Shown here: positions 35,817-42,737 of the stretch, piece after piece | Layout: each line of letters starts with the position of its first letter | How positions within the stretch are numbered: position 1 is the stretch's first letter | DNA from: an uncultured Bacteroides sp. | GTDB lineage: Bacteria > Bacteroidota > Bacteroidia > Bacteroidales > Bacteroidaceae | Length of the DNA stretch: 42,737 nucleotides | Direction: 5' to 3' | Assembly (NCBI GenBank): GCA_900766195.1 | Contig: CAAFUN010000018.1 | Coordinates: 1-42,737 of the forward strand | Notes under the pieces: model-generated | Databases searched by the model: none | What the model saw: only the letters and a program-made list of their open reading frames with translations | Told to the model about the DNA's origin: nothing | Made by a program: the position numbers and the translations under genes

Positions 35817-36003
35817 CCGTTGAGTCAGCAGAACACAAGCAGAAAGAGCTTACAGCCTGTTGAAACAGATTACCGGATATAACCGTTGAATTAGAACAAG
35901 GCACAAGGAGCTTACAGTTTGTTTAGAACCGATTGCCGTATATAGCTGTTGAGTTGGCAGAACAAAAACAGAAAGAGCTTAGAGCTTGTTTAAAACAGAT
36001 TGT
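35791..36003 (+). repeat. 62-67 bp tandem repeats copying the 3' end of the primase-helicase gene
   Basis: Units begin at 35791, 35858, 35920 and 35987 (partial) with TGTTTGAAAC or variants, spaced 67, 62 and 67 bp. The first unit includes the last nine codons and the stop of the primase-helicase; later units are noncoding copies. Other shared words are GGATATAnCCGTTGA and AAGAGCTTACAG. Confidence 0.85.
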
Positions 36004-36013
36004 CCCCACAAAC

Positions 36014-36259
36014 TTAAGGCGCTCCCAAAGCTTCAACAATGAGCTGCACCTGGGCAGGAGTATATCGCCTGTCCGTGCAGCCCATTCCCTTTTCATACAG
36101 TCGCTCCTCCAGCCCCGGCGACTTATGTATCCAAGCATTAAATTGTTTTACAGCAGTTTGCGGCATTACCCCGTGAATGTAACATTGCGCAAGTTCGCCT
36201 TTGCCATAACTGCGAATAAGGAAAGGAGCATCTTCTGCTCCATTAGTAGAAAGATTCAT
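36014..36259 (-). CDS. DUF4248 family small protein
   Basis: The 81-residue protein includes FLIRSYGKGELAQCYI, FNAWIHKSPGLEERL and RRYTPAQVQLIVEALG, the pattern of DUF4248. The frame can be extended upstream to 36376, but the ATG at 36259 gives the usual family length. Members sit near HU-like and amidase genes beside Bacteroides polysaccharide loci; they look like small helical DNA- or protein-binding factors, with no known function. It is encoded opposite to the primase-helicase and faces it across the repeats. Confidence 0.82.
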   Translation of the reverse strand: MNLSTNGAEDAPFLIRSYGKGELAQCYIHGVMPQTAVKQFNAWIHKSPGLEERLYEKGMGCTDRRYTPAQVQLIVEALGAP

Positions 36260-36440
36260 ATCAATAAAGTTTAAGTAATTTATGATGCATATTGGGTTTC
36301 TCCAAACGGTATAACAGACGTTATCTTCACCATAAAGATAACAAATTTTATCCAACAAATCAAGAGAATTAAGCACTTCTTATCAGTCTATTTCCGCTTT
36401 ATTTATCACCGTAAAGGAAGTGAGTAAGCAGCGTAATATC

Positions 36441-36572
36441 GTGTGAGAATAGCGTGAGAAAGTAATCACGCAAGCAGAAAAGTGTGAGAAAATAATCACA
36501 CAGACAGAGAAGCGTGAAATAAGCGTGAGATTAACGTGAGAAAATAATCAGCTCACTGAAACAGTGTGAGTA
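36441..36572 (+). repeat. GTGAG repeat array, left part (30-bp and 11-bp units)
   Basis: Units start with GTGAG and come in two lengths: about 30 bp (GTGAGAAAATAATCAC followed by ACAGACAGAGAAGC) and 11 bp (GTGAGATTAAC, GTGAAATAAGC). The array stops at the 3' end of the nitroreductase gene and resumes at 37731 in mid-unit. The remainder of the 36260-36440 gap shows no gene; it should hold the DUF4248 promoter. Confidence 0.8.
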
Positions 36573-37370
36573 TTATTCAGTTATCCATGATATTGTATAT
36601 TCTGTGTCATTAGACATTGGTACATCAGGCACTTTTTCAAAATGGCCTTTTAAGCCTAATTCTTTACATGTAAGTTCAAAATGACATAAGGAAATTCCAA
36701 TATCATTTATGGAAAACCGCCCTATATGGTGATAAAAATGGAAAACACCCTCTTGCATTACAATACGCCAAGGCTGTTTATTACTTGCTGATGGAGCCAA
36801 CCGAACCATTTCTAATGGAATTTTATAGCTACCTGCATCTGCTTCTGTTAGAGGCGTTTTAAATACCCTATTAAAAAATAACGAACCGAAAGGTTTGCGT
36901 TTGTCACTTCCTGCACCTGCTCTCATTATTGATTCAACGAATGTCCTCTTTTCCCTTTTATATCCAACGGGTGAAATAACAATCAGTTCTTCATTTTCAG
37001 AAAGTTGAACTTGTTTTAAAAAGTCATTGCGTTTTAATGTACCTCCAAGCCAGCAAGTACCAAGTCCTAATTGCGTGCAATAAAGAATTATTTGCTCGAA
37101 CATATAGCCTGCACCAATTTCAGACATTAGCCCCTTTCCACAAATAAGGAGTAGAAAGTCTGTCGCACCGCTTATTACACCGTAAGTTCCAAGTTTAACA
37201 GGTTGATCGTCTATTTTTGCCCTGATTAGCTGAACCCTTACATTTGCCTCAAAAGGAGGGGTAAGTTGTTCTATATACTTGTTTATGGCATCAACATGCG
37301 TTTCACTTAACGGCTCTCCGGTATAGCTTCGGACAGATTTACGTTTTCTTATTAATTCTATGACAGACAT
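36573..37370 (-). CDS. Nitroreductase family protein (TM1586-like)
   Basis: The 265-residue flavoprotein has an N-terminal VIELIRKRKSVRSYTGEPL, the classic FMN-binding nitroreductase start, then LGLGTCWLGGTLKR, and a second half with VRLAPSASNKQPWRIV, as in the duplicated TM1586-type nitroreductases (PF14512). It probably reduces nitro or quinone compounds with NAD(P)H. A GTG at 37397 would extend the frame by nine codons, but it lies on the -7 box, so ATG 37370 is preferred. The gene and the adjacent MITE lie between two halves of a repeat array, suggesting insertion as a block. Confidence 0.85.
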   Translation of the reverse strand: MSVIELIRKRKSVRSYTGEPLSETHVDAINKYIEQLTPPFEANVRVQLIRAKIDDQPVKLGTYGVISGATDFLLLICGKGLMSEIGAGYMFEQIILYCTQLGLGTCWLGGTLKRNDFLKQVQLSENEELIVISPVGYKREKRTFVESIMRAGAGSDKRKPFGSLFFNRVFKTPLTEADAGSYKIPLEMVRLAPSASNKQPWRIVMQEGVFHFYHHIGRFSINDIGISLCHFELTCKELGLKGHFEKVPDVPMSNDTEYTISWITE

Positions 37371-37396
37371 ATTGTTATTGCTTTTTATTTTATCCA

Positions 37397-37404
37397 CAAA
37401 ATTA
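37397..37404 (-). promoter_or_regulatory. -7 box for the nitroreductase gene
   Basis: On the minus strand TAATTTTG matches TAnnTTTG, 26 bp upstream of the ATG at 37370. The expected -33 region falls at the end of the neighbouring MITE, so that insertion may have altered expression. Confidence 0.55.
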
Positions 37405-37425
37405 CAATTTCTCCGGCATACATAA

Positions 37426-37727
37426 TAACCTGAGTTCGGGATAAGAGATTAACGTATAAAATTGGTAATCACATGATGAATTTTTATTTTTATAGTACTC
37501 AAAATCAACAAAATGCAATGCTAATTCAATATGATTACCGTAGACAAAGTTATCGAAATATTCTGTATAGCAGATGATTTTTGCAGAGAATATTCCATTG
37601 AAGTTCAAAAACATCAATTAGAAAGCAAAGCCGGCAAGAAGTACCGTAATCGTTCTTGCTATCTCTCTGATAGCGAAATTGTAGCTATGGAACTATTTAT
37701 CTAATTGCTTATCCCGAACTCAGGTTA
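37426..37727 (+). mobile_element. 302-bp MITE-like element with perfect 20-bp terminal inverted repeats (IS982-like)
   Basis: TAACCTGAGTTCGGGATAAG at 37426-37445 is exactly inverted at 37708-37727. A possible 4-bp target duplication ATAA flanks it (37422-37425 and 37728-37731). Inside is a transposase N-terminal fragment resembling IS982-family enzymes. The element is too short to code a full transposase, so it would need one in trans. Confidence 0.8.
37531..37704 (+). pseudogene. N-terminal fragment of an IS982-like transposase (57 aa)
   Basis: The frame starts MITVDKVIEIFCIADDFC and contains KKYRNRSCYLSDSEIVAM. This matches my recollection of the N-terminus of IS982 transposases (a DKVTEIFC-type start, then a RNRSCxMSDSEIMT-type motif). 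It stops after 57 codons, just before the right inverted repeat, so the DDE domain is deleted. The family assignment rests on recalled motifs. Confidence 0.6.
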
Positions 37728-37730
37728 ATA

Positions 37731-37850
37731 AATCACGCAGACAGACAAGCGTAAAAAAAGCGTGAGATTAGCATGAGAAGAATATCACGCTCGCAGAAAC
37801 AGAGTGACAATTTAATCACACACGCAGAAGCAACGTGAACATTAACCGAG
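37731..37850 (+). repeat. GTGAG repeat array, right part
   Basis: The array begins mid-unit (AATCACGCAGACAGACAAGC), then GTAAAAAAAGC, GTGAGATTAGC, and two longer units ending in CGCAGAAACAGA and CGCAGAAGCAAC. It is the continuation of the array at 36441-36572. Confidence 0.78.
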
Positions 37851-37961
37851 AACAGCAATCAGCTTCATTACATAAACGGAAATAAACGTAAATAACGCTC
37901 AAAAACGTTACTTAAACATACTGAAACTTACTGAACACGATTTTCCGCATAAGCCCTGTCG

Positions 37962-37969
37962 TATCTTTG
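37962..37969 (+). promoter_or_regulatory. -7 box for the HU-like gene
   Basis: TATCTTTG fits TAnnTTTG. TTTTC lies about 20 bp upstream at the -33 position. It implies a 5' leader of roughly 150 bases before the ATG at 38127, with a purine-rich AAAGGGGG and a pyrimidine-rich CCCTCTCCTCTCCC that could pair. Confidence 0.6.
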
Positions 37970-38126
37970 TTTTACCAAAACGAAAGGGGGAACAGGACGG
38001 TGCGGAATGCTCCTTCAAGCACTATTAAATAATAATAAAGAGCACATTGCCGCCAAGCCCTCTCCTCTCCCAATCGTTACGGTAAAACAAATTAACTTAT
38101 TATTTTAACTTAAACCTTACATTATT

Positions 38127-38642
38127 ATGGCAACAGTAACCGTAGTGCGCGCAATGCGCAGAAAAGTACTTGGTGACAAAAAATCACCATTAGTTAATAC
38201 CCTTAAACGCAAGTCAGGCACTTCACTGACTTACGATATCAAACGCCTAGCCAACGAAATAGAAGGCTTTGGAGCACTCTCCGCCGAAGATGTGGAGCAC
38301 GTTATCAAATCTCTTGTACGCAACATGAGAGCAATACTTTGCGATGGCAACCGCCTGAAGCTCGATGGTTTCGGCACGTTTTATACCACCTTTCATTGTA
38401 AAGCCACAGCCGATCCAAAAGATTGCACCGTGCGCAATATCGACCGCGTTCATGTCCGCTTCAGAGTAGACAATATTCTCCGGCTGACGAACGACAGCAA
38501 CGCCACCACCAAAGGCATGTCAAACAATATTGCTTTTGAGTTAGAAACGCCTAAAACGAACGGTGGAAAATCGGGCGGTAATACCGGTGGTAACACCGGA
38601 GGCAATACCGGAGGCGGTAAAGACGATAATCCGCTGGGATAA
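38127..38642 (+). CDS. HU-family DNA-binding protein
   Basis: The 171-residue protein is an HU-like architectural DNA-binding protein of the Bacteroides type. SGTSLTYDIKRLANEIEGF and LSAEDVEHVIKSLVRNMRAIL form the helical dimer body, LKLDGFGTFYTTF is the conserved HU turn, and the beta-arm region follows. A C-terminal tail from about 150 contains GGNT repeated three times and is probably disordered. Such genes are common next to capsule loci together with smalltalk and amidase genes, as here. Confidence 0.88.
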   Translation: MATVTVVRAMRRKVLGDKKSPLVNTLKRKSGTSLTYDIKRLANEIEGFGALSAEDVEHVIKSLVRNMRAILCDGNRLKLDGFGTFYTTFHCKATADPKDCTVRNIDRVHVRFRVDNILRLTNDSNATTKGMSNNIAFELETPKTNGGKSGGNTGGNTGGNTGGGKDDNPLG

Positions 38643-38688
38643 AAATATTTTTCTTCAACCAATTTCTTAAACCTAAACTTTACTCATT

Positions 38689-38784
38689 ATGAAAAAATCA
38701 ATCTGGGACACTGTTTTAAAAGTAATCATTGCCGTAGCATCAGCCATTTTAGGTGCCATTAGTGCACATGCCATGACTGTCTAA
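38689..38784 (+). CDS. Smalltalk-type small peptide (31 aa)
   Basis: The short frame reads MKKSIWDTVLKVIIAVASA, continues with a hydrophobic segment, and ends in AHAMTV. A basic start and one helix match the smalltalk family, tiny peptides found between HU-like and amidase genes in Bacteroides. It lies 46 bp after the HU-like gene and just upstream of a strong hairpin. It is probably membrane-associated; function unknown. Confidence 0.75.
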   Translation: MKKSIWDTVLKVIIAVASAILGAISAHAMTV

Positions 38785-38812
38785 CATCCGGAATCTGCCG
38801 CGATGAATGTGA

Positions 38813-38892
38813 GAGAGGGGACGACAGAAACGGGCATCAAGCCCGCCCGCCAACAACGGGAATAAGGCTGTCCGTCCCCTCTCTTCTTTTTA
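38813..38892 (+). terminator. Branched hairpin terminator after smalltalk gene
   Basis: An outer stem GAGAGGGGACGACAG pairs with CTGTCCGTCCCCTCTC (nearly perfect, about 15 bp) and is followed by TTCTTTTTATTT. The loop holds a second stem CGGGC-ATCAA-GCCCG. The structure is larger than a simple terminator and could also be a stable RNA 3' end. Confidence 0.75.
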
Positions 38893-38949
38893 TTTCGTTA
38901 AGTACATCCAATTCAAACAACAACATCTCCACCCTTAAAAAGAAAAAAG

Positions 38950-39414
38950 ATGAGAACAATAAATCTGATTGTAATACATTGCAGCGCCACCCGTGAAGAC
39001 CGTCCATTCAATGAACAAGCCCTTGAAGCTGCACACCGTCTGCGTGGAATAGACGGCATTGGCTATCACTTCTACATCCGCAGCAATGGTGACATCAAAA
39101 GTACTCGCCCGTTAGAAAAGCCCGGTGCACATGTCCGCGGTTACAATGCCCACAGCATAGGCATCTGTTATGAAGGCGGTCTGGACAGTCACGGCATGCC
39201 CAAAGATACCCGCACCTCCTGGCAACGCCATTCGCTACGTGTGCTTGTCCGTGTACTACAGACCGACTATCCCGATGCCCAAGTGGTTGGCCATCGCGAC
39301 CTCAGCCCCGACCTCAACGGCAACGGCGAAATAGAACCTATGGAATGGACCAAGCAATGTCCTTGTTTTGATGTGAAGCAATGGTTGACCGAAGAACTAA
39401 ATTATCATAAGTAG
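38950..39414 (+). CDS. N-acetylmuramoyl-L-alanine amidase (Amidase_2/PGRP fold)
   Basis: The 154-residue zinc amidase cuts the bond between muramic acid and L-alanine in peptidoglycan. Likely zinc ligands are H10 in LIVIHCSAT, H115 in VGHRDLSPD and C137 or C139 in KQCPCFDV. GIGYHFYIRSNG and AHSIGICYEGG are further family motifs. No signal peptide is visible, so it is cytoplasmic or exported by another route. Phage lysins share this fold. In Bacteroides it regularly follows HU-like and smalltalk genes at polysaccharide loci. Confidence 0.92.
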   Translation: MRTINLIVIHCSATREDRPFNEQALEAAHRLRGIDGIGYHFYIRSNGDIKSTRPLEKPGAHVRGYNAHSIGICYEGGLDSHGMPKDTRTSWQRHSLRVLVRVLQTDYPDAQVVGHRDLSPDLNGNGEIEPMEWTKQCPCFDVKQWLTEELNYHK

Positions 39415-39686
39415 TTTCAGAAACATTCAATAAACAAATCATATAGGATCAATTATAAAACTCATTTCTATAAATTGCTTATACTCTATATAGTAGTTTT
39501 CTAACTTAAAAGCATACAAATGAATATTTTAAATAACTCCCTTACTAATATGGAAAAAATAAGTATTTTTACAAGACCATTTAATGAAAGATAAAAACGA
39601 ATATCATAAATTTAATTGAATGATATTCAAGCGCTTTTATTAGAAATAAAACACATGCAAAACACACAATCGTAGTATAGAATATC

Positions 39687-40739
39687 ATGACATCCGAATC
39701 AATCTCCATAACAAAAGCTATAGGTATATTACTTATGGTACTAGCTCATGCAGGATTCCCTATAATGCATAATTTTATATACATGTTCCACATGCCGCTT
39801 TTTTTTATTATGAGTGGCTATTGCTTTAAGCAAAAATACAAAAACGAACCATTTTCCTTTATAAAAAAGAGAATAATAGGACTCTATATACCTTTTATCA
39901 AGTGGTCGCTAATATTTTTAATTTTTCACAATTTTCTTTTTTACATAAATATATATAACTCCTCTTATGGATTTGAAGGCGAGGTTTCTCACTTATATCA
40001 TTTTACTGATTTCATAACACGTGCGATTCGTATAATAATTAGCCTAGATAATAAAGAACAATTACTAGCCGGTTATTGGTTTCTGAAAAATCTATTTTGG
40101 GGTTCTATTATCTCATTTATAATAATAAAATTTTCAAAAAACATACTTAAAGCTGAATGTTTCCTATTGCTATTGACTACCTTAACAAGTCTTTTCCCAA
40201 TTGTTCATATTCCTATCCTAGAGATAAACAGTTTAACTTTTTTATCAACATCATTTTATGTATCAGGTTATATTTTTCACAAAATGAATTTTACGATAAA
40301 AGCCTATCATGCAATATTCTTTTTTATAATAACTATAATTCTTGCTAAATTAATGCCAACTAATATGCAAAATTATATATGGTGGCAAGTAATTCCCTAT
40401 TTTTTGTGCGCTATTGGAGGTACATTAATGATTGTATGGATTAGTAGCCATCTATCCAATCATGATAACATCATAAAAAGGATATTAATATGGATCGGCA
40501 ATCATACATTAACCATACTCACCTGGCATTTTCTCTCATTCAAGTTAGTATCACTGTTTATAGTTTATTACAAAAATGTACCGATAGAACAGATTGCATA
40601 CTTTCCTGTCATTCCAGAGTATGCACCCAACTATTGGTTAGTCTATTTCATCATCGGTGTAGCAGGTTCTCTTGCAATCCAACAATTTATAAATATCATA
40701 AATAAGAAAATAATAAATCTAATCAAGTCTACGAGATAA
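39687..40739 (+). CDS. Acyltransferase-3 family membrane protein
   Basis: The 350-residue protein has about ten hydrophobic helices. The N-terminal helix with GILLMVLAHAGFP carries the conserved histidine, and MFHMPLFFIMSGYCFK completes the family signature (PF01757). Members transfer acyl groups to sugars or other carbohydrates. The gene is markedly A/T-rich compared with the trp genes, which suggests recent acquisition, as usual in surface polysaccharide loci. Its last 21 bp overlap the end of the opposite acyltransferase. Confidence 0.87.
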   Translation: MTSESISITKAIGILLMVLAHAGFPIMHNFIYMFHMPLFFIMSGYCFKQKYKNEPFSFIKKRIIGLYIPFIKWSLIFLIFHNFLFYINIYNSSYGFEGEVSHLYHFTDFITRAIRIIISLDNKEQLLAGYWFLKNLFWGSIISFIIIKFSKNILKAECFLLLLTTLTSLFPIVHIPILEINSLTFLSTSFYVSGYIFHKMNFTIKAYHAIFFFIITIILAKLMPTNMQNYIWWQVIPYFLCAIGGTLMIVWISSHLSNHDNIIKRILIWIGNHTLTILTWHFLSFKLVSLFIVYYKNVPIEQIAYFPVIPEYAPNYWLVYFIIGVAGSLAIQQFINIINKKIINLIKSTR

Positions 40740-41747
40740 CTTCCACTTGCCTAAAAACAGTATGCGAGACAAATTAAAGCGACTAAAACAGATGTCTATT
40801 ACGATAGAACTAAGAACTGCAATGCAACTGGCAAACAGAAAGATCAACGCTGTAGATTGAACTCCCATTATTTTAAAAAGAATACGTCCTCCTGAAGTAC
40901 CAAAACCGTGAAACAGATAAATACTGTATGCGTATCCTCCTATCCAAACAAAAAAACGATTATATTTTTTCATTGATAGCAATAAGAATAAGGTTGGAAT
41001 CTGAGCCAAAGGATAAAGTTGCATAATCTCAAAATCTGATTCATGAAAAAACCATACTGCATTTATAAGAAGGATGCCCAATAGTGCCATTAAAAAGATA
41101 ATAATCCTACCAACTCTATTGTATAACTGTACTGCAAAACGCTGGGCAGCAACTCCTGCAAAGAAATAAGGCAACTGGTTCAAAGCACCTTTAAAACTAA
41201 AAACGTTAGGAACATCATGCAATAGCCAGGCATCATTCATTCTACTCAAAACAATGGCTATTACACACAACACCCCCCATTTTCCAAGAGTATCCATCCA
41301 TCCTTTCTTATCGATAAAATATTGCACTAGAAATATCAAAAACAAAGAAGGCAGGTACCAATAGATAGTATATGGAAAGACATAAATCCGCCATAATTGT
41401 GACAGATCTCCTTTCTGATTAGTGCCGGGCATAAAGTATTGTACAAAGAAATAAAGTGTCCCGACAGCTGCCATAGGCACTAATAAGCGCAATGCCTTTT
41501 TACGGGTAAAGGAACCAAAACCTGAAAATGCAGAGAACGGTTTCAGAGCATATACCCATCCTGCGATAGCTGTAAAGAGAGGCATCTGTATATAGTCAAT
41601 CCATACATATAAATATCTCAAGGGATGGGGAAAATCAATCTTCATCCCACCGCTAGGCCCCGAACCAATGACATGACCAAGTACTACTAAAAGAATAGCA
41701 ATGCCGCGCAAGGTTTCAATAGACAGGTTCTTATTTATCTTTGACAT
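40719..41747 (-). CDS. Acyltransferase-3 family membrane protein
   Basis: The 342-residue protein begins NLSIETLRGIAILLVVLGHVIG, with the Arg and catalytic His of acyltransferase-3 enzymes, then IQMPLFTAIAGWVYALKPF. About ten helices follow. It probably acylates a surface glycan. The gene is on the opposite strand to the preceding acyltransferase and overlaps it at the 3' ends; it shares direction with the GT2 gene 83 bp upstream, so those two probably form one transcript. Confidence 0.88.
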   Translation of the reverse strand: MSKINKNLSIETLRGIAILLVVLGHVIGSGPSGGMKIDFPHPLRYLYVWIDYIQMPLFTAIAGWVYALKPFSAFSGFGSFTRKKALRLLVPMAAVGTLYFFVQYFMPGTNQKGDLSQLWRIYVFPYTIYWYLPSLFLIFLVQYFIDKKGWMDTLGKWGVLCVIAIVLSRMNDAWLLHDVPNVFSFKGALNQLPYFFAGVAAQRFAVQLYNRVGRIIIFLMALLGILLINAVWFFHESDFEIMQLYPLAQIPTLFLLLSMKKYNRFFVWIGGYAYSIYLFHGFGTSGGRILFKIMGVQSTALIFLFASCIAVLSSIVIDICFSRFNLSRILFLGKWKLSRRLD

Positions 41748-41830
41748 ACAACTATTTTATATAAAGAATGGTCTAATTATTGATATATTATGCTTTTACA
41801 GCCACGATATATAAGTAATAAGGTTGACAA

Positions 41831-42703
41831 TTATTTTACTTTACAAAACAATCCGCTTAATGCACCACGCCAATTGGCTACCATCAAATCAAAACGCCCA
41901 TGATACAAGCACAGCAGTGTCTTTTTAGGTAAAGCAAAAAAGATTTGATAGATACAAGATAACGGTTTACGCCATCCAATACAATTTCGTCGGGCATAAA
42001 TCATGCGGCTACGTGCCAAATAATATTCGCGCAAAGAGGTTTGAGGCTTAATGCTACGCCCTTCTTTATGATAAACCACCGAAGCGGGTTCATAAAATAA
42101 TTTATATCCGGCCTCGCGTAATCGGCGGCTCCAATCAAACTCTTCATAAAAAAGGAAATAGATATCTGTCATCATGCCGACTTTTTCTATTACATCACGC
42201 CTCACCATCATAGCACCTCCATGTAAAACTTCAGTATCACCGGGTTTCATAAAATGTTCACGACGAGCAGGATCAAAGCTCTCTGAAGTATGCCTTAGGG
42301 TGATTGACGACAAATCCTTATAACCATAATATTGTATCCAATCTGACTTATATAAATAGACTATACATGGAGATACTCCTGCATAGCTATGATTTTGCAA
42401 GCGTCTAACCATGGGTTCAAGTATCGGCGTCTTCACAATCATGTCATTATTCAAGAAAAAGAAATATTCACCAACGGCATATTGGCAACCCAAATTATTT
42501 CCTCCTGCAAAGCCCAAATTGATTTTACTCTCAACGAGCTTTACTTCCGGAAAGTTTTGTCTTATTTGTTCAACATCATCTCCCTGTGAAGCATTATCCA
42601 CAACTATTATCTCATAGGGGGATGTCTCATGCTGTTTTAATGAAGCAATCAATTCACAAGTATCCTGCCAATTATTATAATTAATTGTTATAATTGATAC
42701 CAT
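41831..42703 (-). CDS. Family 2 glycosyltransferase (rhamnosyltransferase-like)
   Basis: About 290 residues. It opens with MVSIITINYNNWQDT, has IIVVDNASQGD, then NLGFAGGNNLG and FFFLNNDMIV, the GT2 pattern seen in WbbL-type rhamnosyltransferases. EEFDWSRRLREAGY gives the ED-like acceptor motif. The ATG at 42703 fits the fold best; a GTG at 42715 and the open frame to the window edge leave a longer start possible. It belongs to a surface polysaccharide locus that continues past the window. Confidence 0.87.
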   Translation of the reverse strand: MVSIITINYNNWQDTCELIASLKQHETSPYEIIVVDNASQGDDVEQIRQNFPEVKLVESKINLGFAGGNNLGCQYAVGEYFFFLNNDMIVKTPILEPMVRRLQNHSYAGVSPCIVYLYKSDWIQYYGYKDLSSITLRHTSESFDPARREHFMKPGDTEVLHGGAMMVRRDVIEKVGMMTDIYFLFYEEFDWSRRLREAGYKLFYEPASVVYHKEGRSIKPQTSLREYYLARSRMIYARRNCIGWRKPLSCIYQIFFALPKKTLLCLYHGRFDLMVANWRGALSGLFCKVK

Positions 42704-42737
42704 ATACGGATTCACTGCTGTCCGGAGAAATATTCTC

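Noticed and set aside
37402..37617. 71-codon minus-strand frame across the MITE left end
   Set aside because: It is antisense to the transposase fragment and crosses the terminal inverted repeat.
36441..37850. CRISPR array in the GTGAG repeats
   Set aside because: Units vary between 11 and 30 bp, the between-unit sequence is itself repetitive, and there are no cas genes.
32676..39414. Complete prophage or conjugative element
   Set aside because: No integrase, structural, packaging, mobilisation or attachment-site sequence was found, only replication-type and amidase genes.

Overview
The window looks like chromosomal DNA of a Bacteroides species. Supporting signs are a type III glutamine synthetase, -7 boxes of the TAnnTTTG type upstream of several genes, A-rich leaders without clear Shine-Dalgarno sequences, LruC-domain lipoproteins, and the DUF4248 / HU-like / smalltalk / amidase gene set that commonly accompanies polysaccharide loci in this group. 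No rRNA, tRNA or CRISPR array was seen. The species is not assigned.

Layout. (1) 1-3557: nitrogen assimilation, with a 5'-truncated amtB followed by glnN. (2) 3558-5322: a strong terminator, a 22-bp-period repeat array interrupted by a decayed IS transposase end, and on the minus strand an HdeD-like membrane protein preceded by a 35-residue membrane peptide. (3) 5430-13630: a complete trp operon (trpL-B-E-G-D-C-F-A) with a Bacteroides-type promoter, a Trp-Trp-Trp leader peptide and a classical attenuator. It has two oddities: a 763-bp trpB-trpE gap filled with 88-bp repeats, and an in-frame 4 x 27-residue tandem repeat inside TrpG. (4) 13631-16498: a 101-bp inverted-repeat element, L-asparaginase and a YbdG-type MscS channel. 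(5) 16719-32082: two paralogous LruC lipoproteins, then an exopolysaccharide unit (lone receiver protein, sugar-1-phosphate transferase with a degenerate receiver domain, half-length TolC, Wzz/BY-kinase-like protein with eroded kinase motifs, O-antigen ligase-like protein, three glycosyltransferases, hexapeptide acyltransferase). (6) 32109-39414: a replication-flavoured module (DUF4373 protein, T7 gp4-like primase-helicase, DUF4248, HU-like protein, smalltalk peptide, amidase). Tandem repeats, a nitroreductase and an IS982-like MITE lie within it. (7) 39687-42737: two acyltransferase-3 membrane proteins, convergent and overlapping at their 3' ends, and a GT2 glycosyltransferase, probably the edge of another polysaccharide locus.

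How the genes fit together. amtB and glnN import and fix ammonium, and asparaginase releases it. The trp genes convert chorismate to tryptophan under ribosome-stalling attenuation. The exopolysaccharide unit starts a glycan on undecaprenyl phosphate, extends and acetylates it, polymerises or ligates it, and exports it. The second LruC gene has no visible terminator before the receiver gene, so it may be co-transcribed with that unit.

Most notable signals: the repeat-expanded TrpG; a dispersed 22-bp repeat family at three sites, with 88-bp and about 65-bp arrays of roughly commensurate period; and an exopolysaccharide machine in which a genuine receiver sits beside a pseudo-receiver-PGT fusion, a half-TolC and a probably inactive BY-kinase domain.
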